The notes: generated by a model from the sequence alone, not told the origin. A DNA stretch of 5,824 nucleotides from Lachnospiraceae bacterium (GCA_900755865.1 CAAEHZ010000128.1:1-5824); one strand, 5' to 3'. Counted from the first letter of the stretch, positions 1 to 5,666 are shown. Translations and numbers: made by a program.

Positions 1-132
1 TCCATCTGCTGCAACAAAACCGTTTCCAGGCGCAGCTATATTTATCCGCTGGTTCCCTTCGACTGGCAGAACCTGAAAAACCGGCTGATTCGAAGACGTC
101 TTCCCGGCGCCGTCCACAAAAAAGAGAACTGA
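1..132 (+). CDS. 3' end of an unidentified gene (partial)
   Basis: An open frame enters from the left edge and ends with TGA at 130-132, giving 43 residues that end in GAVHKKEN. I do not recognise the family. The tail is basic (RLIRRRLPG) and the codons have many C/G third positions, which fits a real gene end. The stop lies directly against the -35 box of the degV promoter, a typical gene boundary. The assignment is uncertain because frame +3 is also open from position 3 to about 290, and one minus-strand frame is open across the same bases with many G-first codons. I prefer this frame because the others would have to run through the promoter and the palindrome, or (minus strand) lack a visible start with an RBS. 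Confidence 0.4.
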   Translation, partial: SICCNKTVSRRSYIYPLVPFDWQNLKNRLIRRRLPGAVHKKEN

Positions 133-161
133 TTGAACCAACTGGAAAGTTATGCTATAAT
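133..161 (+). promoter_or_regulatory. sigma-A promoter for degV (extended -10)
   Basis: TTGAAC (133-138), a 17-bp spacer and TATAAT (156-161). The -10 is preceded by TGC, so it is also an extended -10. Transcription should start near 168, inside the left arm of the palindrome that begins at 163. This gives degV an unusually long leader of about 280 bases. No other promoter of this quality is seen before degV. Confidence 0.8.
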
Positions 162-162
162 G

Positions 163-225
163 TAACAGGCGCAAAAGAAAAACAAGCGTCTGCGGAGCAG
201 ACATTTGTTTTTCCTGCGCCTGTTA
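163..225. repeat. 63-bp near-perfect palindrome in degV leader
   Basis: Outer arms 163-173 and 215-225 are exact inverse complements (11 bp). They are followed by 177-186 against 204-213 (10 pairs, one G-T), then a 6-bp GTCTGC/GCAGAC stem (188-193/197-202) around the loop GGA. Only one mismatch and a 3-base bulge interrupt the whole arm. The inner stem is flanked by an A-rich tract on the left and a T-rich tract (204-212) on the right, so it resembles a bidirectional rho-independent terminator. It starts 2 bases after the degV -10 box. The 22 bases at 181-202 recur at 390-411. Confidence 0.85.
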
Positions 226-411
226 GCGAGAAAACCCGCCAGCGAAGCTGGCGAAGGAGCGCGACAGCGCGGGGTTTGGAGCATAAATGAAAGAAACAAG
301 AAAAACAAGCGTCTGTTAGCGAGAAAATGTCCCGCCGAAGGAGGGGCAGAGAGCGCAAAGTGCGGATTTGCGAGTGCTAAGAAGTAGGAAACAAGCGTCT
401 GCGGAGCAGAC
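226..411. repeat. modular structured repeats in degV leader (two diverged copies)
   Basis: Copy 1: the bases after the palindrome can fold as a three-way junction. The outer stem is 232-237 with 272-277, and the inner hairpins are GCCAGC-GAA-GCTGGC (238-252) and GCGC-GACA-GCGC (259-270). Copy 2 begins at about 301: AAAAACAAGCGTCTG (301-315) matches 178-192, and CTGTTAGCGAGAAAA (313-327) matches 220-234. It is therefore copy 1 with the right arm of the palindrome missing. It continues with a diverged version of the junction (CCCGCC...GAAGGA). A third piece, 390-411, repeats 181-202 exactly. Short open frames here are rich in Arg/Ala/Lys and lack an RBS, so I treat the region as noncoding. This covers most of the 280-base leader before degV. 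Confidence 0.65.
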
Positions 412-446
412 GATAAGAATATAAGAGAAAGAAGGGAGATTGAAGA

Positions 447-1319
447 ATGTTTAAAATTACGACGGACAGCACAACAGATTTACCGAAGGAATACTTGCAG
501 GAGCATCAGGTTGGCTGTATGCCGATTAGCTATATTCTGGATGGCGTGACCTATGGACGGGATAAGGAGCTTGACTGGAAGGAATTTTACAGACTGATGC
601 GGGAAGAGGGGAAGATGCCTACCACATCCCAGATAAATCCAGCAGAGGCAAAGGAATACTTTGAAGAATACATAAAAACGGATAAGGAAATTCTGCATCT
701 TGCTTTTTCCTCCGGGTTAAGCGGTACCTATCAGAATATGTGTCTGGCGGCGGAAGAGGTAATGGAAGAACATCCTGACGTAAAAATTATCGTTCTGGAC
801 AGCCTTGCAGCTTCCATGGGCGAGGGGCTGTTTGTACATAAGGCAGTCCGCCTGCGGGATGCGGGAAAGACTATGGAGGAAACAGCAGAGTGGCTGCGCC
901 AGCATGTGCTGAATGTGGTACATGTCTTTACGGTGGATGATTTGTTCCATCTTTACAGAGGAGGACGGGTCAGCAAAACCTCAGCAGTTATCGGTACTCT
1001 GGCAGCAATTAAGCCGAAGCTGCATGTAGATAATGAGGGGCATCTGATTGTGATTGGAAAAATCAGAGGCAGAAAGAAATCCCTGAATGCACTGGTTGAT
1101 TATGTAGAGGAAAAGACAGGCTCCTGGAAACAGGAAAATACCGATGACTATATCTTTATCAGCCACAGTGACTGTCTGGAGGATGCGGAGTATGTCAGGG
1201 ATAAGATAAAGGAGCGTTTTGGCTTTGAACATTTCCTGATTAACAACATCGGTCCCACTATTGGTGCCCATACCGGAACAGGAACCGTTGCATTGTTCTT
1301 TATGGGAGAGTCAAGATAA
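447..1319 (+). CDS. DegV family fatty acid-binding protein (FakB-type)
   Basis: A complete 290-residue protein, the usual length of the DegV family. Family knowledge: DegV/FakB proteins are cytosolic carriers that hold a fatty acid while the kinase FakA phosphorylates its carboxylate to acyl phosphate, feeding exogenous fatty acids into phospholipid synthesis. Visible signatures, in order: TTDSTTDLP near the N terminus (5-13), TTSQINP (59-65) and SSGLSGT (88-94), whose Thr and Ser sit at the fatty-acid carboxylate in known structures, DSLAASMG (118-125), VDDLFHLYRGGRVS (163-176), and IGPTIGAHTGTG (268-279) with the conserved His275. The start is set by AGGGAG at 433-438, eight bases before the ATG. 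No fakA is in the window, so its partner and acyl preference are unknown. It is transcribed alone from the promoter at 133-161 through a repeat-filled leader and stops at the terminator after 1349. Confidence 0.97.
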   Translation: MFKITTDSTTDLPKEYLQEHQVGCMPISYILDGVTYGRDKELDWKEFYRLMREEGKMPTTSQINPAEAKEYFEEYIKTDKEILHLAFSSGLSGTYQNMCLAAEEVMEEHPDVKIIVLDSLAASMGEGLFVHKAVRLRDAGKTMEETAEWLRQHVLNVVHVFTVDDLFHLYRGGRVSKTSAVIGTLAAIKPKLHVDNEGHLIVIGKIRGRKKSLNALVDYVEEKTGSWKQENTDDYIFISHSDCLEDAEYVRDKIKERFGFEHFLINNIGPTIGAHTGTGTVALFFMGESR

Positions 1320-1348
1320 AAAGAAAAAAGAGAAAAGTATAGAAAAGA

Positions 1349-1394
1349 AAGCACAGTTATTTCTATTTTGGTAGCAGGAATAACTGTGTTTTTT
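1349..1394 (+). terminator. rho-independent terminator of degV
   Basis: CACAGTTATTTC (1352-1363) pairs with GGAATAACTGTG (1377-1388) over 12 bp with one G-U, leaving a 13-base loop. A run of six T follows (1389-1394), and the A-rich bases before the stem can extend the pairing. It begins about 30 bases after the degV stop codon, so degV is probably a single-gene unit. Confidence 0.9.
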
Positions 1395-1396
1395 AT

Positions 1397-1576
1397 TCCA
1401 TTAGTGTCGGCAGACAGTATTGCTGCCTTGAAGCGGTTCCTGTTGGCTGTAGTATTGGATTTTTATTGGTTATGCTCGATGGTCCAACATCCGTATTTGT
1501 TGCAGGAAATTTGGGCGGTGATTTATCTATTCCTTTTATTCTGACAGGAGTTGAAGTATTGGTAATAACTCTGTAA
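1397..1576 (+). pseudogene. decayed fragment of a membrane-protein gene
   Basis: One frame (codons from 1397, stop 1574-1576) reads as a hydrophobic, glycine-rich stretch with strong G-first codon bias: VGCSIGFLLVML, then DGPTSVFVAGNLGGD, then LSIPFILTGVEVLVITL. This looks like two membrane segments joined by a loop. There is no start codon with an RBS, and the frame runs back into the degV terminator. A frame change near 1573 would extend it with VKTAITFNLLKEN, as expected of a frameshifted relic. I cannot name the family. Another frame is also open here, so the call rests on composition alone. Confidence 0.35.
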
Positions 1577-1669
1577 AGACAGCGATAACTTTTAATTTGC
1601 TTAAAGAGAATGGCGAAAGCTGTTCTTTTTTATGTTGTTACAGAAGTAATATGCAATGCTGTTATTTTT

Positions 1670-1678
1670 TGATATAAT
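1670..1678 (+). promoter_or_regulatory. extended -10 promoter before the ATPase gene
   Basis: TGATATAAT: TG at 1670-1671, one base, then TATAAT at 1673-1678. No good -35 box is present at 16-18 bp spacing, as is common for extended -10 promoters. Transcription from about 1685 would place all three 33-bp-spaced repeats in the leader of the ATPase gene. Confidence 0.5.
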
Positions 1679-1714
1679 TTGGATATAAATAAGTAATCTG
1701 GTTTTATGAAATAA

Positions 1715-1794
1715 AAAACGGGGCAAAATACCCATGATAAAATCAGAAAAACGGGGCAAAATATTATAAAACATATTGATAAAACGGGGCAAAA
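1715..1794. repeat. three 14-bp direct repeats at exact 33-bp spacing
   Basis: AAAACGGGGCAAAA occurs exactly at 1715-1728, 1748-1761 and 1781-1794. Both steps are exactly 33 bp, about three helical turns and also 11 codons. In the ATPase reading frame each copy encodes K-R-G-K, but a TAA between copies 2 and 3 breaks the frame. A weaker match (AAAAACGGG) follows the ATPase stop near 3170. The arrangement resembles iterons or stacked operator sites, or a duplicated gene start. Confidence 0.85.
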
Positions 1795-1823
1795 GGGATA
1801 TTGTTAAGAGGGGGGTGAAATTC

Positions 1824-3170
1824 ATGTATAGAAAAGACTCGATTATCATAGAAGAATGGCTGAAAAGTTCTGGCAAGGCGTTGTTGGTGACGGGAGCCAG
1901 ACAGATAGGAAAGACCTGGCTTATAAGAGAAGAAATTGCTAAAAGCGGATATAGAAAGTTTGAAGTCAATTTTATCAATCAGCCGGACCTGGTTGATTAT
2001 CTCAATGTAAAAATGAGTGCGGAAGAGTTTCTGGTGAAATTGAAAATGATTATGCCGGAGGACTGTAAACCGCAGGAAACGATTGTTTTTTTTGACGAGA
2101 TACAGAAATGTCCGGAAATCGTGACAAAGATAAAATTCCTTGTAGAAGAAGGCAGCTTTAAATATGTAATGAGCGGCTCCTTATTAGGGGTAGAACTCAG
2201 GGGAATAGCATCAGTTCCGGTAGGCTATTTAACTGTCTTAAGAATGCATCCTATGGATTTTGAAGAATTTATGATAGCGAATAATGTGTCAAAAGTGACA
2301 TTGGAAATGCTGATAGAAAAATTTGAAACATGTCAGCCAGTGGATGAATTTATACATCAGAAGCTATTGTCGCTGTTTTTTATCTATCTGATTGTCGGAG
2401 GTATGCCGGATGCGGTAAAAACCTATATTGCGACAAAGGATATCAGAGAAGTTGATAAAGTACAACGGGATATTGTGACACTGTACAAGGAGGACTTTTC
2501 ACAATATGAAAGTGAAGATAAGAAACTGAAATTGATATCCATTTACGATATCATTCCGGCGGAACTGAACAAACAGAATAAAAAGTTCGTTTTTACGATG
2601 CTGGATAAAGAGTTGAAGTTTGACAGATATGAAAACAGCTTTTTATGGTTGAAGGATGCAGGAGTCGCTTTGCCTGTATACAACGTGGAAGCGCCCACTA
2701 TTCCGCTCAAAGCGAGTAAGAGCAGTAATGTATTCCGGCTCTTTTCCAATGACACCGGCTTGCTTACCAGCGCTTATCCGGCGGAAACTAAAATAGAACT
2801 GATTAACAAGAACAGCGAGGTAAATAACGGAGCTCATTTTGAAAATGCCGTAGCACAGCAGTTAACGGCAAATGGACTGGAACCTTATTTCTGTAAAAAG
2901 AAAAATATAGGAGAGCTGGATGTTTTGATTGAAATGGGCGGAAAAGTTGTTCCCATAGAGGTGAAATCCGGAAAGGCTTACAAGACACACAAGGCTTTGG
3001 ATAATTTTATGAAAATCCCAGAGTATCATATGGAGAAAGCATATGTTCTATCAGTGGCTAATGTGGAACAGGAAGGAACGGTGGTATATCTGCCAATTTA
3101 TATGTGCTATCTTTTAAAAGAGCAAAAAATCGGCAGGTTAATAGTGAATCTGGATATGGAAGGGTTATAA
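1824..3170 (+). CDS. AAA_14/DUF4143 ATP-binding protein
   Basis: A 448-residue protein of the AAA_14 plus DUF4143 family, full length for the group. Residues 1 to about 200 form the P-loop ATPase: Walker A GARQIGKT (24-31), Walker B IVFFDEIQ (87-94) with the Asp-Glu pair 91-92, and MSGSLLGV soon after, like a sensor strand. The C-terminal domain carries E340 (HFENAV), D366 (GELDVLIE) and E379-x-K381 (PIEVKSG), the spacing of a PD-(D/E)xK nuclease-like fold. Whether these proteins cut DNA is not established; the family is common in anaerobes, often in variable loci, with no agreed role. The ATG at 1824 is chosen because a G-rich RBS (1809-1817) sits six bases before it. An in-frame TTG at 1776 would add 16 residues but has no RBS and lies next to the third direct repeat. 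The gene stands alone on its strand between a decayed gene and a repeat-rich spacer, which fits recent acquisition (inference). Confidence 0.93.
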   Translation: MYRKDSIIIEEWLKSSGKALLVTGARQIGKTWLIREEIAKSGYRKFEVNFINQPDLVDYLNVKMSAEEFLVKLKMIMPEDCKPQETIVFFDEIQKCPEIVTKIKFLVEEGSFKYVMSGSLLGVELRGIASVPVGYLTVLRMHPMDFEEFMIANNVSKVTLEMLIEKFETCQPVDEFIHQKLLSLFFIYLIVGGMPDAVKTYIATKDIREVDKVQRDIVTLYKEDFSQYESEDKKLKLISIYDIIPAELNKQNKKFVFTMLDKELKFDRYENSFLWLKDAGVALPVYNVEAPTIPLKASKSSNVFRLFSNDTGLLTSAYPAETKIELINKNSEVNNGAHFENAVAQQLTANGLEPYFCKKKNIGELDVLIEMGGKVVPIEVKSGKAYKTHKALDNFMKIPEYHMEKAYVLSVANVEQEGTVVYLPIYMCYLLKEQKIGRLIVNLDMEGL

Positions 3171-3370
3171 AAACGGGAAGAGTGACAAAACGATAAATCA
3201 GTTCACTGGACCTCTTGTGGTCTTCGCTTCGCTACGGTCGGTGCAAAGCGGACATCCACCGGATGTCCTGCATCCTTGTATTTGCCCTTATCAGAGTTCG
3301 TAAACACTGGTGGGACGATATAACACAAGAGAAACAATAAGGGAAAGCTCACCTGCGATAAACTTAGCGT
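3171..3370. repeat. noncoding spacer with palindromic element
   Basis: No credible gene is seen between the ATPase stop and the peptidase-like gene. The stretch holds inverted repeats: CTCTTGTG (3212-3219) with CACAAGAG (3324-3331), a tight GGACATCC-ACC-GGATGTCC hairpin (3250-3268), and CCCTTAT (3285-3291) with ATAAGGG (3337-3343). The first and third pairs cross, so they would be alternatives or a pseudoknot in RNA. The CTTCGCTTCGCTACGGTCGG segment (3222-3241) looks like part of a dispersed intergenic repeat. No T-run follows the hairpin, so it is not a standard terminator. Confidence 0.55.
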
Positions 3371-3428
3371 TTTCAAGGGCTTGAGAGATATTAATAATAA
3401 AATATAACAGTTATTAAATCCCTTGAAA
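3371..3428 (+). promoter_or_regulatory. inverted repeat bracketing a possible promoter
   Basis: TTTCAAGGG (3371-3379) and CCCTTGAAA (3420-3428) are exact inverse complements 40 bases apart. Between them TTGAGA (3381-3386), a 16-bp spacer and TATAAC (3403-3408) form a plausible sigma-A promoter reading toward the peptidase-like gene, whose start is about 55 bases beyond the expected transcription start. Paired 9-bp sites on either side of a promoter suggest a repressor operator or a looped hairpin in AT-rich DNA; this is inference. Confidence 0.5.
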
Positions 3429-3468
3429 TATATGAAATCTCAACCGGGATTTGACGGGGAAGGAGAAT

Positions 3469-3984
3469 ATGAGCAAGAGAAATTTATTTCTTACATCTAG
3501 TGGATTATCTGATACTATGAAGAAGCAATTTTTTGATGTCATCGGAAAACATCCAGAAAATGTGAAGATACTATATATTCCAACTGCTGGAATCGAAACA
3601 GATGGAGCGAGAGAAGGCTTTGCTGTTTGTTTTCATGAACTTTCATCTATGGGTATACTCTATGAAAATATATTGGTATATAATTTAGAATTGATTCTTT
3701 CAAAAGACTACCGCCGAACATATTCGTCGTATATTACAGATTCCTATATGATTACCAGACTATTAACGTTTGAGGAGCTGCAAACTTTTGATGCAGTGGT
3801 TGTTGGTGGCGGTGACGCTTCTGTATTGTGTCGTGAGATGGTTAGAACAGGGTTTGATAGAACGATTAAGAAGGCGATTAATGGTGGACTTGTATACGTT
3901 GGAATCAGTGCTGGAAGTATGTATGCAGCAGGGAATTTAGATGATGGATTACATATTATCTTGTCTGACAACGGAGTTTTTTAA
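3469..3984 (+). CDS. peptidase E-like (S51) protein, C-terminally truncated
   Basis: A 171-residue protein matching the first three quarters of the peptidase E / type 1 glutamine amidotransferase-like family, whose members usually have about 210-240 residues. Family knowledge: peptidase E is a cytosolic serine peptidase that releases N-terminal Asp from short peptides. Visible features: NLFLTSSGLS at the N terminus (5-14), ILYIPTAGIETDG (34-46), DAVVVGGGDAS (108-118), and the nucleophile elbow GISAGSM (145-151) with Ser147. The catalytic His, expected roughly 35-40 residues after the Ser, is missing: after NLDDGLHII (156-164) the protein ends with LSDNGVF. It is probably inactive. The start ATG follows AAGGAG (3460-3465) by only three bases; an upstream in-frame TTG at 3451 would place that RBS inside the gene. 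The last 36 bases overlap the end of the opposing methyltransferase gene, which suggests a deletion removed the true 3' end. Confidence 0.8.
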   Translation: MSKRNLFLTSSGLSDTMKKQFFDVIGKHPENVKILYIPTAGIETDGAREGFAVCFHELSSMGILYENILVYNLELILSKDYRRTYSSYITDSYMITRLLTFEELQTFDAVVVGGGDASVLCREMVRTGFDRTIKKAINGGLVYVGISAGSMYAAGNLDDGLHIILSDNGVF

Positions 3985-4590
3985 TACTTCCCAGCCATTA
4001 AATACTTCCTCCAATATTTTTTGGAGATTTTCGGATGTAAAATTAGTTTCAAACTGGGCTTCTATAATTTCATTTGTGTCAGCGTTGACTTCCTCAATAT
4101 TAGAATTTATCACCAGACATACAATCCCTTTTTCGCGTAAACCATTTTTTATCTCAATTAGTTTTGCAAAAAAGGAATCTGGTGAGTCGACATGCTCTAA
4201 TGCAGAAATTGCCATAATAAGGTCATAGTGGTTTTGGGAAATTTCATAGTTTTCGATAGATTTGTTAATCCCACATATGTTTAATGACACGTTGTGCTCT
4301 TTGGCGTTTTGGGAGAGCTTTTCAATTGCAAGGGGTAACAAATCAACACAGTCGACAGAACAGTTAATGCTTTGGAAGCGCTTTGCGATATAGATACTAT
4401 TGCGTCCCACGCCACAGCCCAAATCTAAAACCCGTAGACTGGTATAGTTATCAAAGAGTGAGGATATTTCCCGAACTGTTTTTACTGGTTTTTGCAACCA
4501 GCTATCTGTATGGTATAATTTTTCGTCAGTATACATTTTTGTGTGGGACATTTTTTCATTTTCGCGAATCCGGTTTATTCTTGTGTCCAT
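3949..4590 (-). CDS. class I SAM-dependent methyltransferase
   Basis: A 213-residue Rossmann-fold methyltransferase. Motif I VLDLGCGVG (54-62) binds S-adenosylmethionine. D83 (VDCVDLLPLAIEKL) is the acidic end of strand 2 that contacts the ribose, and YDLIMAISALEHVDS (122-136) is the motif IV/post-IV region. The phrase GCGVGRNSIYIAKRF resembles small-molecule or tellurite-type methyltransferases, but the substrate cannot be read from the sequence. The ATG is supported by AGGAGG (4597-4602, minus strand), six bases upstream; the internal Met14 has no RBS. The gene begins 17 bases after the fic stop, and its RBS lies in that gap, so the two are almost surely co-transcribed. Its 3' end runs into the truncated peptidase gene from the other side without a visible terminator, so its last few residues (VVRQDNM) may also be altered by the junction. 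Confidence 0.93.
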   Translation of the reverse strand: MDTRINRIRENEKMSHTKMYTDEKLYHTDSWLQKPVKTVREISSLFDNYTSLRVLDLGCGVGRNSIYIAKRFQSINCSVDCVDLLPLAIEKLSQNAKEHNVSLNICGINKSIENYEISQNHYDLIMAISALEHVDSPDSFFAKLIEIKNGLREKGIVCLVINSNIEEVNADTNEIIEAQFETNFTSENLQKILEEVFNGWEVLKNSVVRQDNM

Positions 4591-4607
4591 AGAACGCCTC
4601 CTATCGT

Positions 4608-5603
4608 TTATTCCTGCCTGATGTATCGCTGGTTTTTACTGTTTGGCTTGTCTGGAATAGTCATGTGTATTAAATTCATTTCTATTGCAGGGTGCAGATA
4701 GTTTCTGCGAAAACCTTCTCTGGATTTCAAACCTAATTTATGCATAAGTGCGTTGCCTGTATAAGGAATGTCATATTCCATATTATCAAGCAGTTTTCTG
4801 ACAGATTCAGAAAGGTGTTCGTTTTCCTGATTCATTTGGATAGAAAGTTCTCCCAGAACTTTGTCAATCTGTGTCAGCATGAATTCGATAAAAAAAGTAG
4901 ATTCTCCTGACACATGGCACTTTGCAATGGCATCATAGTAATCATCCTGAAACTTTTCAATCTGGCTTTCAATGGGAACATATTCAAAGACCGGTTTCCA
5001 TTTGGAAAGAAGAGCAGTATGCCATAATCTTGCCATTCTGCCGTTCCCGTCAGAAAAGGGGTGGATAAATACAAATTCATAATGAAATATGCAGCTTAAA
5101 ATAAGAGGGTGTACTTCTACTTTATTTCGTTTCATCCAGTTAAAAAGCTGTTCCATTAGTTGTGGTACAAATTGAGCTGGCGGAGCCATAAAAATACATT
5201 CACTGCCATGAAACACACCTTCTTCGCCGTGCCGAAATTCGCCGGATTCTTCTTCAATATATTTCGTCATAATTCCATGAAATTTTTTTAAATCGCTGAT
5301 ACTGTATGGATTTATTTCAGAGATTTTCCCATAGGCAGCATAGGCGTTTTTTACTTCCTGAATTTCTTTTTGTTCACCGAGTACCAGCTTCCCGTTGATA
5401 ACATCTCTGACCTGATTTAGTGACAGGGAGTTTGCTTCAATTTTCAAAGAAGAGTGAATGGATTTTATTTGATTATTTTTTCTGAGATGTGGCTTTGCTT
5501 CCAGATTGCTGAGCAGAGCAATACGTCCGATTTTTTCTGAAATAGATGCCACAAGGGATAAAATGGTATTGGTAATGGTAAAGGGCGGTGTATAGTTATC
5601 CAT
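4608..5603 (-). CDS. Fic family protein with C-terminal winged helix
   Basis: A 331-residue protein. Fic enzymes usually transfer AMP from ATP to a hydroxyl of a target protein. The full active-site motif HPFSDGNGRMAR (181-192) is present, with His181 as catalytic base. The N terminus (YTPPFTIT...SEKIGRI) is the Fic N-terminal domain. It carries an inhibitory-helix motif SLKIEAN (52-58) of the (S/T)xxxE(G/N) type with Glu56, but Ala replaces the usual Gly/Asn, so this looks like a self-inhibited class II Fic. Upstream of the active site, GEFRHGEEGVF (121-131) and FMAPPAQFVPQLM (138-150) are typical of the target-binding flap. Residues from about 275 to the end (LGLKSREGFRRNYL, MTIPDKPNS) form a winged helix seen in many Fic proteins, suggesting DNA or protein binding. 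The start is supported by GAGG (5608-5611), four bases upstream, and by a strong promoter. It is the first gene of a two-gene operon with the methyltransferase. The target is unknown. Confidence 0.95.
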   Translation of the reverse strand: MDNYTPPFTITNTILSLVASISEKIGRIALLSNLEAKPHLRKNNQIKSIHSSLKIEANSLSLNQVRDVINGKLVLGEQKEIQEVKNAYAAYGKISEINPYSISDLKKFHGIMTKYIEEESGEFRHGEEGVFHGSECIFMAPPAQFVPQLMEQLFNWMKRNKVEVHPLILSCIFHYEFVFIHPFSDGNGRMARLWHTALLSKWKPVFEYVPIESQIEKFQDDYYDAIAKCHVSGESTFFIEFMLTQIDKVLGELSIQMNQENEHLSESVRKLLDNMEYDIPYTGNALMHKLGLKSREGFRRNYLHPAIEMNLIHMTIPDKPNSKNQRYIRQE

Positions 5604-5635
5604 AAAACCTCATTTCTTAAAACAGACTTTGTTTA

Positions 5636-5655
5636 CTTGCGTATTATCTTGCGTA
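5636..5655 (-). promoter_or_regulatory. tandem 8-bp repeat, possible operator of fic
   Basis: On the minus strand TACGCAAG occurs twice, separated by ATAA (5648-5655 and 5636-5643 in plus coordinates), a 12-bp period. It lies directly downstream of the fic -10, at about +5 to +25 of the expected transcript, a common place for a repressor. The Fic protein's own winged helix is one candidate binder (inference only). Confidence 0.5.
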
Positions 5656-5666
5656 CTTTCTTACTC

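Noticed and set aside
205..387. A 60-codon plus-strand open frame and an antisense 67-codon frame within the degV leader
   Set aside because: Both are Arg/Ala/Lys-rich readings through palindromic repeats, have no RBS, and their sequence repetition follows the DNA repeat rather than a protein pattern.
1715..1794. CRISPR array
   Set aside because: Only three 14-bp repeats with 19-bp gaps, both shorter than CRISPR units; the repeat has no hairpin and no cas gene is nearby.
1776..1823. TTG start adding 16 residues to the ATPase
   Set aside because: No RBS precedes it and it overlaps the repeat zone, while ATG 1824 has a well-placed G-rich RBS.
1601..1978. A 125-codon minus-strand open frame
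   Set aside because: It runs antisense over the three direct repeats and into the Walker A region of the ATPase gene; its repeated ILPRF phrases are simply the complement of the DNA repeats.
3250..3285. Rho-independent terminator for the ATPase gene
   Set aside because: The GGACATCC hairpin is strong but is followed by mixed sequence rather than a T-run.
3941..4228. A 95-codon plus-strand open frame after the peptidase-like gene
   Set aside because: It is the antisense of the methyltransferase gene, which has a clear SAM-binding motif and RBS; it does not restore peptidase E sequence.
4874..5080. A 68-codon minus-strand frame inside fic
   Set aside because: Off-frame shadow of the Fic active-site region with no RBS.
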